Assembly: GCA_001179505.1 (NCBI GenBank) | Contig: CDMY01000404.1 | Location: forward strand, 32,398 to 85,560 | Source of the DNA: Vitrella brassicaformis | Taxonomy: Eukaryota > Sar > Vitrellaceae | Direction: 5' to 3' | Length of the DNA: 53,163 bases | In this document: piece after piece, positions 1 through 11,800 of the stretch | Layout: each line of letters begins with the position of its first letter | How positions within the stretch are numbered: position 1 is the stretch's first letter | The notes under the pieces: generated by a model | Databases searched by the model: none | Seen by the model: only the letters and a program-made list of their open reading frames with translations | Told to the model about the DNA's origin: nothing | Translations under genes and position numbers: made by a program

Positions 1-918
1 CCCCCTCTCTCTCTCTGTTTGCCGTGGCCGTCCACTCCTGCCCGCCTCCCTGACCTGTCCGCCCCGTCCGGCTGTGCGCCTGTCAAGTGAAGTGTGCCCG
101 CCTCTCTCCCTTGGACCGATGTCTCTCTCGTGCCGTGCTGGCAAATGGGGGTGTTTGTTTGTCGGTATGCATGTGTGTGTGTGTGTGTGTGTGCCGAGAA
201 AGGAGGAGAGAGGGTCGCGTCGCGTGTCCGTCTGTCCGTCTGTCAGTCGTGGGGTGTCGTCATGGTATGGTTGATTCGTTGGTTGATTTCTATCGAGCGC
301 CAGCCGGCTGGCCGGCCTGTGTGTGCGTGCTGTCTGGCTCGTGGAGGATGGACGCAGCCAGAGAGGCATGCAGCAAGATCCGGCGGAGTTGGTCTCGAGG
401 ACAGCGTACACACATCAACTCTCGTATCTTTGTGTGTAGCTGGAGACATTGACAGATGTCCAGATGGGATGCATTGTGGAATTTAGTCGATGGTCGACAG
501 ACAGACAGACAGACAGACAGACGAGCGGGGAATGGTTGCTGCTGCTGCTGCTGCTGTGTATATGTGCTGTGGTCTGCGTGTCCTGTGGATGGATGGATGG
601 ATGGACCTGTCTGCCTGCCCGCCTGTTTGTCTGTCTCGGTTTATCCCTCTCTCTCTCTGCCTCTCTGCGCACGAATGTGCCTGACTGCCCCCCTGACTGA
701 CCTGACTGTCGTGTGGTTGATTGGATCCATATGCACGCCAACCAGAGTTTCACTGCCCTTTGGTCTCAACGACTCACACATCATCACTAAAGGCCTTCAA
801 TGCGTAGTGTCAAGGTATCACTAGCAAGGCAAGCACCGAAATCCTTCTCTCTCCTCTCCTCCACGACGTCACAAAAAATGCGCCCCACACGTCCCTCCTC
901 ATATAAATCCCCGGCTGC
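1..918. other. gene-free, repeat-rich stretch
   Basis: I see no supportable gene here. The stretch holds a TG run near 174-192, a (GACA)n run near 498-522, a (CTG)n run near 536-556 and a GGAT run near 587-604, all in CT/GT-rich sequence. Reading frames across it translate to low-complexity Cys/Val or Ser/Arg runs, as expected from microsatellites. It lies downstream of the BTB-like gene on the minus strand. Confidence 0.6.
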
Positions 919-3168
919 CTATTGCTGCCGCTGCTGCTGGCCCTCCATCGAGCGACGCACCTGAGTGACAGACGACAACAGACACCAACAATCCACTGAG
1001 CAACTGCTTGTGAATTGCCTACCTCTTCATTGAGCGTGGCATTTTCTCGACGGAGGTCTTCGATTTCGGCCTCCAAACGCCGCCGGTCCCCTGCCTCCTG
1101 TGGAAAAAAGACACAGACGTTCGCCGTGGGACGACTAGAACAAGGGTCGGCCCACCTTGATCAGAGCATTGTGAAGCGTGGCGAAGGTCTCCTCGTCCTC
1201 CGGATTGATTGCGTTCTTGAGGGTGTTCTTAAAGGCTGTCTGCACTGCGGGGGGCAGGGTGGAGATGAGGGGAAGGATGGCAGCCACGTCGTCAGGATTT
1301 CGTCGAATGAAGTCGGCCGTCAGCCTCGACAAGACACCATCGGTACAAACCCCCGCCAGATTGCCGAGCGCCGACGCCCAGAACAGCGCCAATGGAAGGC
1401 GATAGTGGCGAACCTCAGACAGTGGCAGGAGCATGCCCTCAGCGACCGTAGAATGAATCGACCTGCACACATGGACAGACAACACCACCATGTGCATGTT
1501 TGTCCATTGTTTGCTCACTTGGCCATGTGTGTCACGCCGTCCCACCGCCCCTCCTTGGCGCACAGCCGCAAGTAGTGCAAGGCGAGGGCGCGCATGGGGA
1601 AGTGTCGCAGCGTCATCGTCATCTCAATGTCCTTGAGCCGCGCCTCTCCCTCTCCTTGCTGGGCGAGCTTCTCAGCCGAGATGTTGCGCACACACCCACT
1701 GATCTCCCACCGTGACGGTCTCTGAAACAGCTGAAACTGGAAGGGGCCAGTTGAGGGGACGAATTCAAACCGCAAAATACTGATCACAGGGGTCTGCATG
1801 GGCCCGCCAGGGGTCTGCATGGGCCCGCCCCCCATCATTGTGGGCGCCTTATGCAGTTGAATGGCCTTCTAGGTGGCATCATCGCCGCTCTCTGCTGTTC
1901 GCGCCGCTGCTGCTGTGCCGTCGCCACTGTCAGCACCACAGGGGATTGCCAGAGAGGCGTCAGGAGCGAAGCACGTCACGGACGACACTGGATCGGTGCC
2001 ATCATTCGTTCCAAAAACGACGTACCAACCGGCAACGTCGGCAATTCTCGCATCTCCGTCGCGGATGGCGTTGGCAGGCACGCCTGCAAACGATGGGGGT
2101 GTGTTGGGTGCGCGAGGGGGGGGAGGGGTGTAGGGATGGGGAAGGCCCACGACTGTGAACGAGAGCCCAAGCCACATGACGGTTCCCTGCTGGTTGTTGG
2201 CGAAGGGATGCTGGGAAAAGCTCTTGTTCTTTCCAGGGAAGGTGAGACAGTGAACACATCCGTCTCGAAGGCAGCCGCTGCATCAATCAAGCCACAACAA
2301 CAAAGGCATGATCTGGCCTCCCCACTGCAGTTCACTGTCGTCCTTCTTACCCAGTGCCGCAGCGAGTGATGAGCTCCCTGTTGCGTCCGTGATGAACCGG
2401 GCGACTTGGTGGCTCATATCGATGACGCGGTCATGGGACAGCTCATCCACCAAACTGCCGGCCAGGCTGATGGCCGCCCTGATAGCGTCGTCCGTGTCGT
2501 CATTCCCACCCTCACACCTACGCCATTGAGCTTGGGTGATGTCAGGCTTCTTGAGCAGTGCCGGCAGCAGACCCGTGCGAATGTCATTGTGCTGATGGAT
2601 GAAACGAGCGATGAAGGCGTAGCGACTGAAGCTGTCCAGCAGGCTGTTGGCCAGCTGATGGTCACGGAGCCACCCCTCCAACACCATCTGCAACACACAA
2701 CATACCCAATAATGCATCAAGCGGCAGCCCAGACGACCCTCCCATTTCCGCTCTGACCTGTCTGTGTATGCGCCACAGCAGACTTTGGCTGCTGCGGGGC
2801 GTGAAGATCTTGTAGGTCTCGAACTGCAGGTAGTCGAGGGCGATCATTGCATCCAGGAGGTTGTCCTTGGTCAGCGACTTGACGATGTCCAGCTCTCGCT
2901 GCAGCACCACCAGCCCGGTGGCTCGAGTGATCCCTTCGATGCAAATCTGACGCTGTTGACCCTCTTGGAACTCGCCATGAAGAACCTGCGTCGACACACA
3001 GATGAGGGACGGTCACGGGCATTTCTGATCTGCTGTGTCTGGTGCTGTGTGTCTAACCCGCTGGAAATACTTGAACTGCCGGGCGACACTCTCCTTTACG
3101 ACCACAGGCGGCTCTGCCTCGCCATCGCCTGCGAACCGTACACTCACTGACGGCTCGAGAGCACTCAT
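919..3168 (-). CDS. BTB/POZ-like domain protein, multi-exon
   Basis: Starts at an ATG at 3168 (MSALEPSVSV). Exons I can place: 3168-3058, 2985-2758, 2687 to about 2351, a middle stretch between about 2264 and 1546, 1462-1156, 1097-1023 and 960-919 (ends RQQ-stop). The first two exons read like a BTB fold: VVVKESVARQFKYF, then FQEGQQRQICIEGI, then LTKDNLLDAMIALDYLQ. The rest is unknown apart from a charged coiled coil near the C terminus (LEAEIEDLRRENATL). BTB domains dimerise and often act as cullin-3 adaptors; that role is inferred. The middle exons are uncertain: the frame of the third exon continues to about 1515 but is broken by a TGA near 2282 and a TAG near 1867, so either two introns with lengths divisible by three remove them or the gene is damaged. 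It diverges from the 3331 gene across 162 bp. Confidence 0.6.
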
Positions 3169-3330
3169 CGTGCAAACAGGAAGAGAACCGTCGCACAGAT
3201 GCGCGCGTGACAAGGAGGTTGGCGTCGCGTGCCGAGAACTTCTAAGTCCTATTCCTCCAGACCAGCAGTCGGTGGCGCGCTAACCAGAACGAAATAGAAG
3301 TCCAGGCACCGGCCTTCGGGAGAGATAGAA
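3169..3330. promoter_or_regulatory. short divergent intergenic region
   Basis: 162 bp separate the start of the BTB-like gene (-) from the start of the polyQ gene (+), so both promoters must lie here or overlap the coding starts. I see no copy of the GGGTTTCA motif and no clear TATA box. Confidence 0.4.
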
Positions 3331-4224
3331 ATGTTTGTGTGGGTGGCCCTGACCCTCCCCTGGACGGCCCTGTGTGCGCAACAATGCGGCATCTCGTTCA
3401 GCCCTCGGCCCCAGGGCACCGCCAAGATAAGCGACGCGATGATGAACACAGGGGCCCTGACGAACCTCGACAGCTTCACGCTCTCCCAGTCCAAGGCCCT
3501 GCCCTCCCTCCTCACCAAACAGCAGCAAACACAGCTCCACGCCCGACAGGCCCAGACGGCCACCTTCCAGACCATCCTTGAAGACAAGAGGGGGCAGAAT
3601 GCGATGTTCAAGCAGCTGTTCGAGGGCAAGCTCACCGCGATTGGCAACGGGGCCGGCATGGCACCCGGACAGCGCACTTCCATCACTGGGCTGGGCAAGG
3701 AACTCGAGCAGGCCTTGGCGAAACTGGCTGCCGCGACCAGTGAGGCGGGCGTGACACACAAGTTCTCATTCGGCAACTTCAAGATGACCCCTGACGGCAA
3801 GGTGAGTGAGGCGTCAAAGACCGCCTAGGTAGGCATGTTTGTGCCATATGTGTGTGTGTGTGTGTGTGTGACCGTAGGTCTTCAATGACCGTGGCGAGAA
3901 GGTTTATGAGGTGTCGAAGGAGGCCCTCCAGGCCAGCAAGCGCCTCAACCCCAATTACACGGACAGCGCCATGACGCCGGCAAAGACCACAGGCGAGCTG
4001 CTGGGGCTCTCATCATCCCGGCCACCCAACAAGGGCACGATGGCCACAGCCGATCAAGCCAACAACAAGAACCAGTGCCAGAACCAGTGCCGCCCCACCA
4101 CGTGCGCGCGGCAGCCGACGCAAGAGACACCACGGCGACAGCAGCCGCCCCTTCCCCAGCCCGCACAGAAGCACAAAGAGGACAAAAGAGACGAAAGCAG
4201 CAAGGACCAGAGGAAACAACAACA

Positions 4225-4255
<31 letters not shown>

Positions 4256-4822
4256 AAACAGCCGGAGACCTTACTTGCCAAGAAGGAGAAGGAGCCCCCG
4301 GTGAGATACGACACGCCCCAGCTGCTGCCGCAGCTGCCCGCCACGAGCAACCTCAACTCTCTCGGCGGCCACCCGACCCTCTTCCCGCATCTTGGCCATC
4401 ATCACGGACAAGAAGAAGATGACATCGCTCCTTCGTCCGTGCCAGCTCTCTGCATGGACTGCGACACATTGCTTGTGACCGACCCCGCCACCGGCGAGAC
4501 GTACCGTTCTCACGACCAGGAAGATCACATGACGGTCATCACGCCCCCTCCCGCCCCCCTCGCCTATCTGTCCCGCCCACCGACCCAAGCGCATCGGGGC
4601 CCTCTGAAGGTGCGTGTGCAGGGGGCGGTCAACAAGAAGCTCGGCGACGGGATGCAGCAGCTGCGGATGGTGCTGAGCATGCACCTGCTTTTCGGGATTG
4701 GGCGGGGGAAGTGGAATAATGAGAGGCAGGGAGTGATGCTGGGCAGCAGGGTGCAGCTCGACTGTGGGCAGGTGCTGAGCGCCAGGGAGGGGAGGCGGTG
4801 CGAGGAGCGGTCCAATTGGTGA
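3331..4822 (+). CDS. unknown protein with polyglutamine tract
   Basis: Two exons, 3331-3801 and 3878-4822, joined by a GT-AG intron (GTGAGTGAGG to CCGTAG) holding a long TG run. Phase is 0 on both sides, giving 471 + 945 nt and about 471 residues. The N terminus (MFVWVALTLPWTALCAQQ) could be a weak signal peptide; a downstream in-frame ATG is an alternative start. The first exon is Gln/Lys/Thr-rich and probably helical (SLLTKQQQTQLHARQAQT). The second exon has a Gln run at about 4216-4260 followed by KEKE-type and Pro-rich sequence, suggesting disorder. I recognise no domain. It might be a nuclear scaffold or RNA-linked protein, but the sequence does not decide. Confidence 0.6.
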
Positions 4823-5868
4823 AGGAGGTGGAATTGGTTGGACGTCTGAATCACGTGTGTGGATGTCCCATTGCTACCCTTCGCTAAGCTATGCCACACT
4901 GCTGTGTGTGGGCATTGCTGGCATTGCAGGCGGGCAGGGTTTTGACCGTTTGTTGGTGCTTGCTGTGCGTTTCTTGGTTAGTCGCGTGGTGGTTTGGTCG
5001 TCTGGGGGGTCAGTTCTAGTAGGGTGTGGCGTCAGACTCAATCAAGAGATGTTTTCTCTGTTTGTGAAAAGTGAGAGAGAGAGAGAGAGGAATTGGCGGT
5101 CGGGTGGGTGGGGTGGGTGGGAGAGACCGATTTAGGTCAGTCAGCTTGTCTGTTTGTCTGTCTGTCTGTAGATCAGTCAGCGTGTGTAGATCCTAGCCAA
5201 TTAATGTGAGAGTGAGAAATCTCTTAGCGACCGACGGACGACGGACGATACGCGTGGCATTGAGCGTTGATCGGATTGTCGTGTGTGGATGTGAAGGTCA
5301 GTCCTGAAGGCCACTCAGTCAGTTCCCTCTTCCTTCCTAGTGTCAGTCGCTCTCTTAAACCTCCCTCCCTCCCTAACCTTCCTTGGTACCAAACGACGGG
5401 CAACACACAGACAGACATCGTGCAAGGCAGGCTCTTCACCCGCCACCCACAGACATGCTGCCCACTTAGCCAATTACCTGGCGCACACAGACACATTGAC
5501 AGACACATCAAGATGGATGGATGGATGGACGGGTGAATGGTGGGGGTGAGTGGGTCGGTGGACGGGAGAAAAACGATGGGGCTGGCTGGATGAAAGAACA
5601 TCATGACTCACACAGACACACAGGCGGCCACACTGATGCACGCACGGATGGAGGCAGACAGACCTGTTTCTTAGACGGACGGACGGCAACAAAGCAAAAC
5701 GGTAGACAGACAGACAGACCATGGCTGGATGTGTGTGGCATGCAGAGCAGTCAAGTAGGGAGGGAGTCCGGGTGTCTTGTCGAACATCGGTGTTGGCTGC
5801 CTGGCTGCACCCTCCCTCTCCATCCATCCATCCCTCAATCATCACTTGTGGTCTGGCTGCTGGTTGAG
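4823..5868. other. intergenic, simple repeats
   Basis: About 1 kb between the 3' ends of the polyQ gene (+) and the nucleoplasmin-like gene (-), which converge here. It holds GAGA, CTGTC, GGAT and CCAT repeats. I see no gene. Confidence 0.6.
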
Positions 5869-7822
5869 TCAGTTCTTGCCCTTGCCGCCCTTGCCACCAA
5901 CCTTGGCTGAAAGCCAAACACGCACACACAAAGAGACAGGGAAGCCGTAAGACGTTCGCACGCTTCGCTGTCCGTCTGTCCGTCTGGCTGTCTGTCTGTC
6001 TGTCTGTCTGTGTCCATACCTTTCTTAGAAGATCCTTCCTGTGCGGCGGATGATGCGCGTTTGCCGCCCTGTTTGGCCTTTGGCTTGGGCTTGGCGCCCT
6101 GCTTGGCCTTCGGCACTGCTTTGCCTACACTCACACACAACACACGAGACACGAGACGCCAACCGCAGAGACCAATGTATTGATGTGGACGCGCGTGGCC
6201 TCACTGACTCGCCCACCCTTGCCGGCAGACTTGTCGCCCTCCTCGCCCTCGCCCTCCTCATCCTCCTCATCCTCATCCTCTTCTTCGTCGTCCTCCTCCC
6301 CAGCTGATGTCCAAATCACAAACACACATAGACACCACACACAGACGGACAGGGCAATGTGCTTTGGGCATTCAGTCAGTCGGTTGCCGCGTCAGCTCGT
6401 CTATCTACCCTTTGCGAGTTCCTCGTCGATCTCGGCGTCTGTCATACCAAACTTGCGCAGCTGGGCGCGGAGCGCTGGCAGAAACAATCACGCACACACA
6501 CACACACACACACACGTGTGTGATTCAATGCTGGTCCACGTGTGTGTGTGTGGTTGCTGCCTCACCCTCCTCGTCCTGAACGTCGTCATCATCGTCTTCC
6601 TCGTCATCATCCTCATCCCCGCCAGCCACCACCATGTCGGCCGCTGATACACACACACATACACACATGGATGGCATGTTGTCGTGTGATGTCACCCACT
6701 GACTGACCTTTCGCCTTGGCCTTGGCCTTGGCCATGGCCTTCGTTGCGGCGACCTTGGCCTTTGGCTTGGGTGCAGCCTTGGACTTGGCCTTGGCCTTGG
6801 CCTTGGCCTTGGCAGCAGCATCCACCAACATCGGAGCTGATACCATTCCACCCGACAACACCCACAATAGAACAGGGAGAGAGTGAATCCACGCATTGCA
6901 TTCCACATCGTTTGTTTGTTTCTGTCTGTCTGTCTGTCTGCGTGGAAGCTCTTACCTTCCTCCTCGTCCTCTTCTTCATCCTCGTCCTCGTCGTGAAGGG
7001 CACGCTGCCGCTGACACACACACACACACACACACACACGCAGACAGAGAGAGAGAGAGAGCGAGCCGTCCACACCACCCACCCTCCCACCAAATGTGCC
7101 AGTGCCCTCACAGCGCTGATGTTGCCCATGAGTTCGTCCTCGTCTTCATCCTCATCCTCGTCGAATTCGTCGAAGTCCGGCTCGTAGTAGCCCGTCACGT
7201 GCACCGGCACCTTGCCGCTCACCGTCAGGCTCAACTCGCGCATGCCCACGTCCAAAAACAGGTCGAACGACGTCGACTCACACTGAAAGAAGATATGACC
7301 AGGGAGAGAGGGAGGGAGAAATGTGATGTGAAAGGGGTTGCTGGTGGACGGACGTACCTTGCCCTTCTCGAGGCTGCAGACGTTGTACTTGACCTGGTCG
7401 TGGGGCGTGAGGACCTGAAGCGTCGCCTTGCCGCTGCCATCACCCAAACACGCCTACACACACACACACATATGGATGCAGGGATGCACCGAGAATGAAT
7501 GCACTCCCTACAGATGCCACCACCGTCACCGTGGGTGCGTTCCGTTCCCCTCCCCCGCCTCCCCCGCCTCCCCGGCTCTTCTGTCGTGTTCACTCACCGA
7601 CGAGAGGTGGAGGATGTCCCCCAGCAGGTTCTCCAGAGGCACGGGCTCGTCAGGCTTCACTATCGCGCCTGCATCACACCGCATCACATCACATCATATC
7701 ACACCACACACACCCGCAACGCACCAGAATGCTCAGCGAGACCAGACCCCCTCATGCGTCGATGAATCCCCTTTGCCGCGATCTGGGGTATTTCGCGGTT
7801 GGGTTGTCTTACCGAAAAACAT
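5869..7822 (-). CDS. nucleoplasmin-like (HD2/NPL-type) chromatin protein
   Basis: Eleven small exons. The start is MFFG at 7822; the first exon is only 10 nt (7822-7813). The end is GGKGKN-stop at 5869. The first four exons give an NPL core: MFFGAIVKPDEPVPLE, ILHLSSACLGDGSG, the basic YNVCSLEKGK segment, FDLFLDVGMRELSL and VPVHVTGYYEPDFDEF. This is the pattern of plant HD2 proteins and of the N-terminal domain of FKBP39/46, which form pentameric histone chaperones. Alternating acidic tracts (DEDEDEDE; EEDDEEEDEDEED) and Lys/Ala tracts (KAKAKAKAK) follow, one per exon. There is no PPIase domain and no C-terminal zinc finger. Probable role: nucleolar or nuclear histone chaperone. A GGGTTTCA promoter motif lies about 47 bp upstream of the ATG. 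Confidence 0.8.
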
Positions 7823-8214
7823 GGTGGTGGAGTTCGCAGCGAACAGGGAAAATTGCCCTGGAGGAATGTGTAGGGTTTGAAACCCTGTGGACCGAACCCT
7901 GCTACTGCCGCGCACGCAGTGTTTCCATGCCACACGCGCCATCTGGAATGATTGATTTTCTGCTGTAGACGTGGGCCTGCACGTCTTCAATTCCTTCCTC
8001 AGTCTACTATCTCCGCCAGCAGCCTCGGTGTGTTCCGCCGTCATCTGTGCCTTCGTGACATGGAGAAATCCTGCCTATGGTGGCAGCACCCCCTTGTCAG
8101 ACGTACACAGACCACGCCAGAACACACACGCCGTACTGGCCGGCTAGCCTCCCGTCACACACACACACACGGAGAAGACAGCCCCTTCACCCACCCACCC
8201 AGAGAGCAGCGTGT
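7823..8214. other. intergenic between RAP gene end and NPL gene start
   Basis: About 390 bp. It holds the promoter motif at 7869-7885 and the 3' flank of the RAP gene, with a CA run near 8158-8170. I see no gene. Confidence 0.5.
7869..7885 (-). promoter_or_regulatory. GGGTTTCA-type directional motif
   Basis: On the minus strand this reads GGGTTTCAAACCCTACA, matching the core shared with five other gene starts in the window. It sits about 47 bp upstream of the ATG of the nucleoplasmin-like gene and in that gene's direction. Role as a core promoter or start-site element is inferred. Confidence 0.55.
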
Positions 8215-8789
8215 TCACTGAGACACCAGTGCAAACACGCTGTCTCTGCCATGGTCGGCCGTCACCGGCAAAAGCTCCCGCCCGTCGGCCTCCCTTGCCC
8301 CGCCCCCCTCACTCTCGGCCATTGCGCGGCCGATCTGTCTGCGGAGGAAGTGCATCTTCTCGTGTTCGCTGCGCAGAGGCTCCCAGTCAAAGTAGGGGAC
8401 GAGCGCCACGTGCCACCCCATGGCTCTCAGGAGGCGGTGGCGCGCTCGTGACCAGGCCGTCCTGAGGGAGAGAGAGAGAGAGGAGGTCTGATTTGGTTCT
8501 GTGTGGCGATGGGTGGGTGGGTGGGTGGGTGGGTGGGTGTTGGGTGACTGACTGACCATTCTATCTGAGTGCCGTCCATCTCTGTGTAGAAGTCGTTGGG
8601 CAGACCGACCTACACACACACACACACACACACACAAACAGGGTACGGAGCCCATATTACATGTGTGTGGATGTACATCTGTTGTGCGTTGGTCAGTCAG
8701 TCTGACCTCGATGACCACTTTGTAGTGCGTGTCTGCGATGTGTACGACGAAGGGCGCCGCATCCACCAGCAAAGAAGGAACCAGATACT

Positions 8790-8822
<33 letters not shown>

Positions 8823-11800
8823 CAGAGAGGAAGAGATGGAGAGAGAGACAATGACCAGCACTCAATGCATCCATCCACGAACGCACCCCGGGCTGTGCTG
8901 GCTGACCATGGTCTTGGCGATGCGGTGGTTGGCGAGCATCTCCAAGTGTTTCCACACATCCCTCTCCAGCGCATTCAGGGCCCTCTCGCCACGACCGCCC
9001 TCACACCCACCCTCACTGAGCTCATCGGCGGTGTCAACCTCCGTCAGATCAGCAGTGGGAGGGAGGGCTGGTGCCGGTGCTGGTGGTGGTGGTGGTTCTG
9101 CTTGCGGCTCGAGCAGTGAGGTGAGGAAATGGTAGAGGGGCAGAGTGGATGGAGAGACGTCACCTGCACGCGCACACACACAGACACAGGCACACACGAT
9201 GTCGCCCGCGTGGCTCCATCTCTGTCTGGTTTGGTCTGACTGGCTTCGATGCGGTGGCAGTGGGTCATGCTGCACGCGGCGAGCTTCAACAGAGGCAGCG
9301 ACGAGCCGTCAGCACGGACACGGCGGTGATGTGCTGCACACACAAACAACACAACACACCACTATACAGGACACCCGAAGACACTCCCCCCCACTTTTGG
9401 CAGCCCTGCCCTGCCGACCCGCTATCCCATCCAGGAGCTGGATGAACGCCGATCGTGTGTGTGGCGAGGTGTCGTTCCACAGAATGAGGGCCGACAGCAG
9501 CCGCAGCATATCGGACAGGTCGCTGGACGCACCGAGGGGGATCAAAGGGAGACGGTGAGAGAACACGCGAGTCAGCAGGCTGGCAGTCTGACACACGCAG
9601 ACACACAGACAGACAGACAGACAGGCAGACAGACGGAGAGACGGAGAGACGGAGAGAGAGGGATCACCACAGCCAAACAGACACACACACACACACACAC
9701 ACACAAGGTTGCACGCTCACTTTGTCGTTGAGCTGCCCGAAGAGGTCGCTGTGTGGGAAGCCCAGTTTGGTGAGGCCGAACGCCACGCGAGAGAGGTCGG
9801 CGAGGTCGAAGGAGGCGGGCAGCGGCTGCAGGGCCTCCGTCAGGGCGAGCAGCAGCTGGTTGTCCCGCAGATCCATCGACCCCCACACATGGACCTGACC
9901 GCACACACGCGCACAGATGGCCTCTCGTCTATGTGATTGATGCATGCCTTGTTCCCCCACCCCTCCCTCCCTCCCTCCCTCCCTCCCTCCGCCACTCACT
10001 GACCAGCTGTGCGATGACTTTGGTGTCGTCGTCAATGCTCTTGGCCTGCAGGATGGCTATGAGTGCGTTGGAGATGCGACCGAATCGCCGCCTCTGCTGA
10101 CCAAACACCGGCCGCAGTCGAGCCAGTGTTGAAGCCACCAGCAGCAGATCGCGGGGCGGGAAGACATCCAGGTTGATACGCGCCTGAACGAGACACACCA
10201 ACAAAGCGTTGCGTGATGCATGCGACACATGACATGAGGGGTGGGGGGAACTCACCTGGTCCCATAGCGTCTGCCAGACGTCTTTGTCTTCCACCCGGCC
10301 CCGCTGCATGCCCTCCATCATCCGCAACACCTCCCGCGCCCCATACGGCCGCACCCACTTCATGAGGTGCCCCTTGGCGCCCTCACACACGATGCCCCAC
10401 CCCCTGCCCTCGCCCCCACACAAGGCCGCCACGTGACACACGAAATCCGCCACCTCATTCGGCCCCCAGGCGCCCTCGTCCATCCCCAGCCTCTTCACGG
10501 CCACCGGTGCGATAGCATCGATAAACGGGGAGACATCCATCGGCTCTGCACACGACTCAACCGCCATTCGCAAGCCGGCCACCATGCGCAAGAGAGTCTC
10601 AATGTCGGCGAACTGGTGCGCTTGGCTTGTGGCGCGAGCCACCAGGGCGTTGATGAGGTCAGGGGAGGTGAATCTGAGGTGGGCCAGGGCGCTGAGGCAT
10701 CCGGCGATCACGAAGGGGGGCGACGAGGGGAGGGAGGCCGCCAGCCGTTGTGAGAGCAGAAAGAGGGGCTTGTGGACGGATTGCGGCGCACAGCCGGCGC
10801 GCTGAAACGCCGTCAGCAAGCTGTGCACGCCCTGAATGAAACACAACAAAATGCACCAACCAACGTGACTGTCGGGTCAGATCCCACTCACCCCCCTCCC
10901 CCTCCCTGCCTCACCACCGGCGTCAGTTGGCCGATCTTCGCGGCATCGAGCGCCTCGCAGATCTTCCCAATCCACTCGTCTTTGGCCATGGCGCGGTTCA
11001 GCTTGGTGAGGTCGTTGGCCACCATGGCCAGGGAGTTGGGCGAGAGCTCGCCCAGACGCGCCATCAAGTGCACCACAACAGAGTGCGACAGCCGGCTGTC
11101 GCGGTCGCCCCGCATCACGTGGGCATGCAGCAGCTCTGCCAGGTCCGTTGGGCTGCATTTGGGTAGCATTTCGCGGAGCCTCTCGCTCAGATCGGTCAGC
11201 GACGCCTTGACCCACTCTGGCCGCGCCAGGGCGACGTCGAAGGACATGTCGAGCTCGCTGTTTGGGAACATCCCCACGGGCCCCTCCTCTCCCTCAACCG
11301 TCCCAGTCACCTCACCCCCACCACCACGTGTGCGGGGCTCCATGGTCATGGCGTCGGGCACACCAGCAACACCGACCTTCTTGCCCAGCTCCACCCACAA
11401 TGGCGGGCTCTTCATGGGCCGCGGTCTCCTGTATTTGCTGAATTCTGGTGGTGGGCGCTGCGTGACATTCCAATGGGGGTCTGATGCCAGCAAAAAGTTG
11501 GGCGGTGTGGGGCCTTTGACGTAGAGGGCGTAGAGAGAGACGAGGTCGCGGGGCGGGGCGGTGGGCGTGTGTATGAGGGATGCCGAGTGGACCAGGTGCA
11601 TGAAGGCCGGGGTGAGGTAGTCGAGCTGCTGGAGACACTGCACCACACCCACCCCACACACGCAAACATGCCGAAGACATGCATCGCATCAATCGGCGTG
11701 TGCGTGCAACCAACACAGGCAGGTCCGTACCAGGGCGACATTGACAAGTTGTGATGAGCTGAATGTGGGCAGTCTCGGCGCACCAGCCTGCATGACCAAC

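Noticed and set aside
6525-7200. Long plus-strand and alternative minus frames over the NPL gene
   Set aside because: They arise from acidic and Lys/Ala codon repeats read in other frames (Pro/Trp or Ser/Ser runs).
8612-8820. CRISPR-like or satellite arrays from CA/GT runs
   Set aside because: These are dinucleotide tracts inside introns with no spacers; the genome is eukaryotic.
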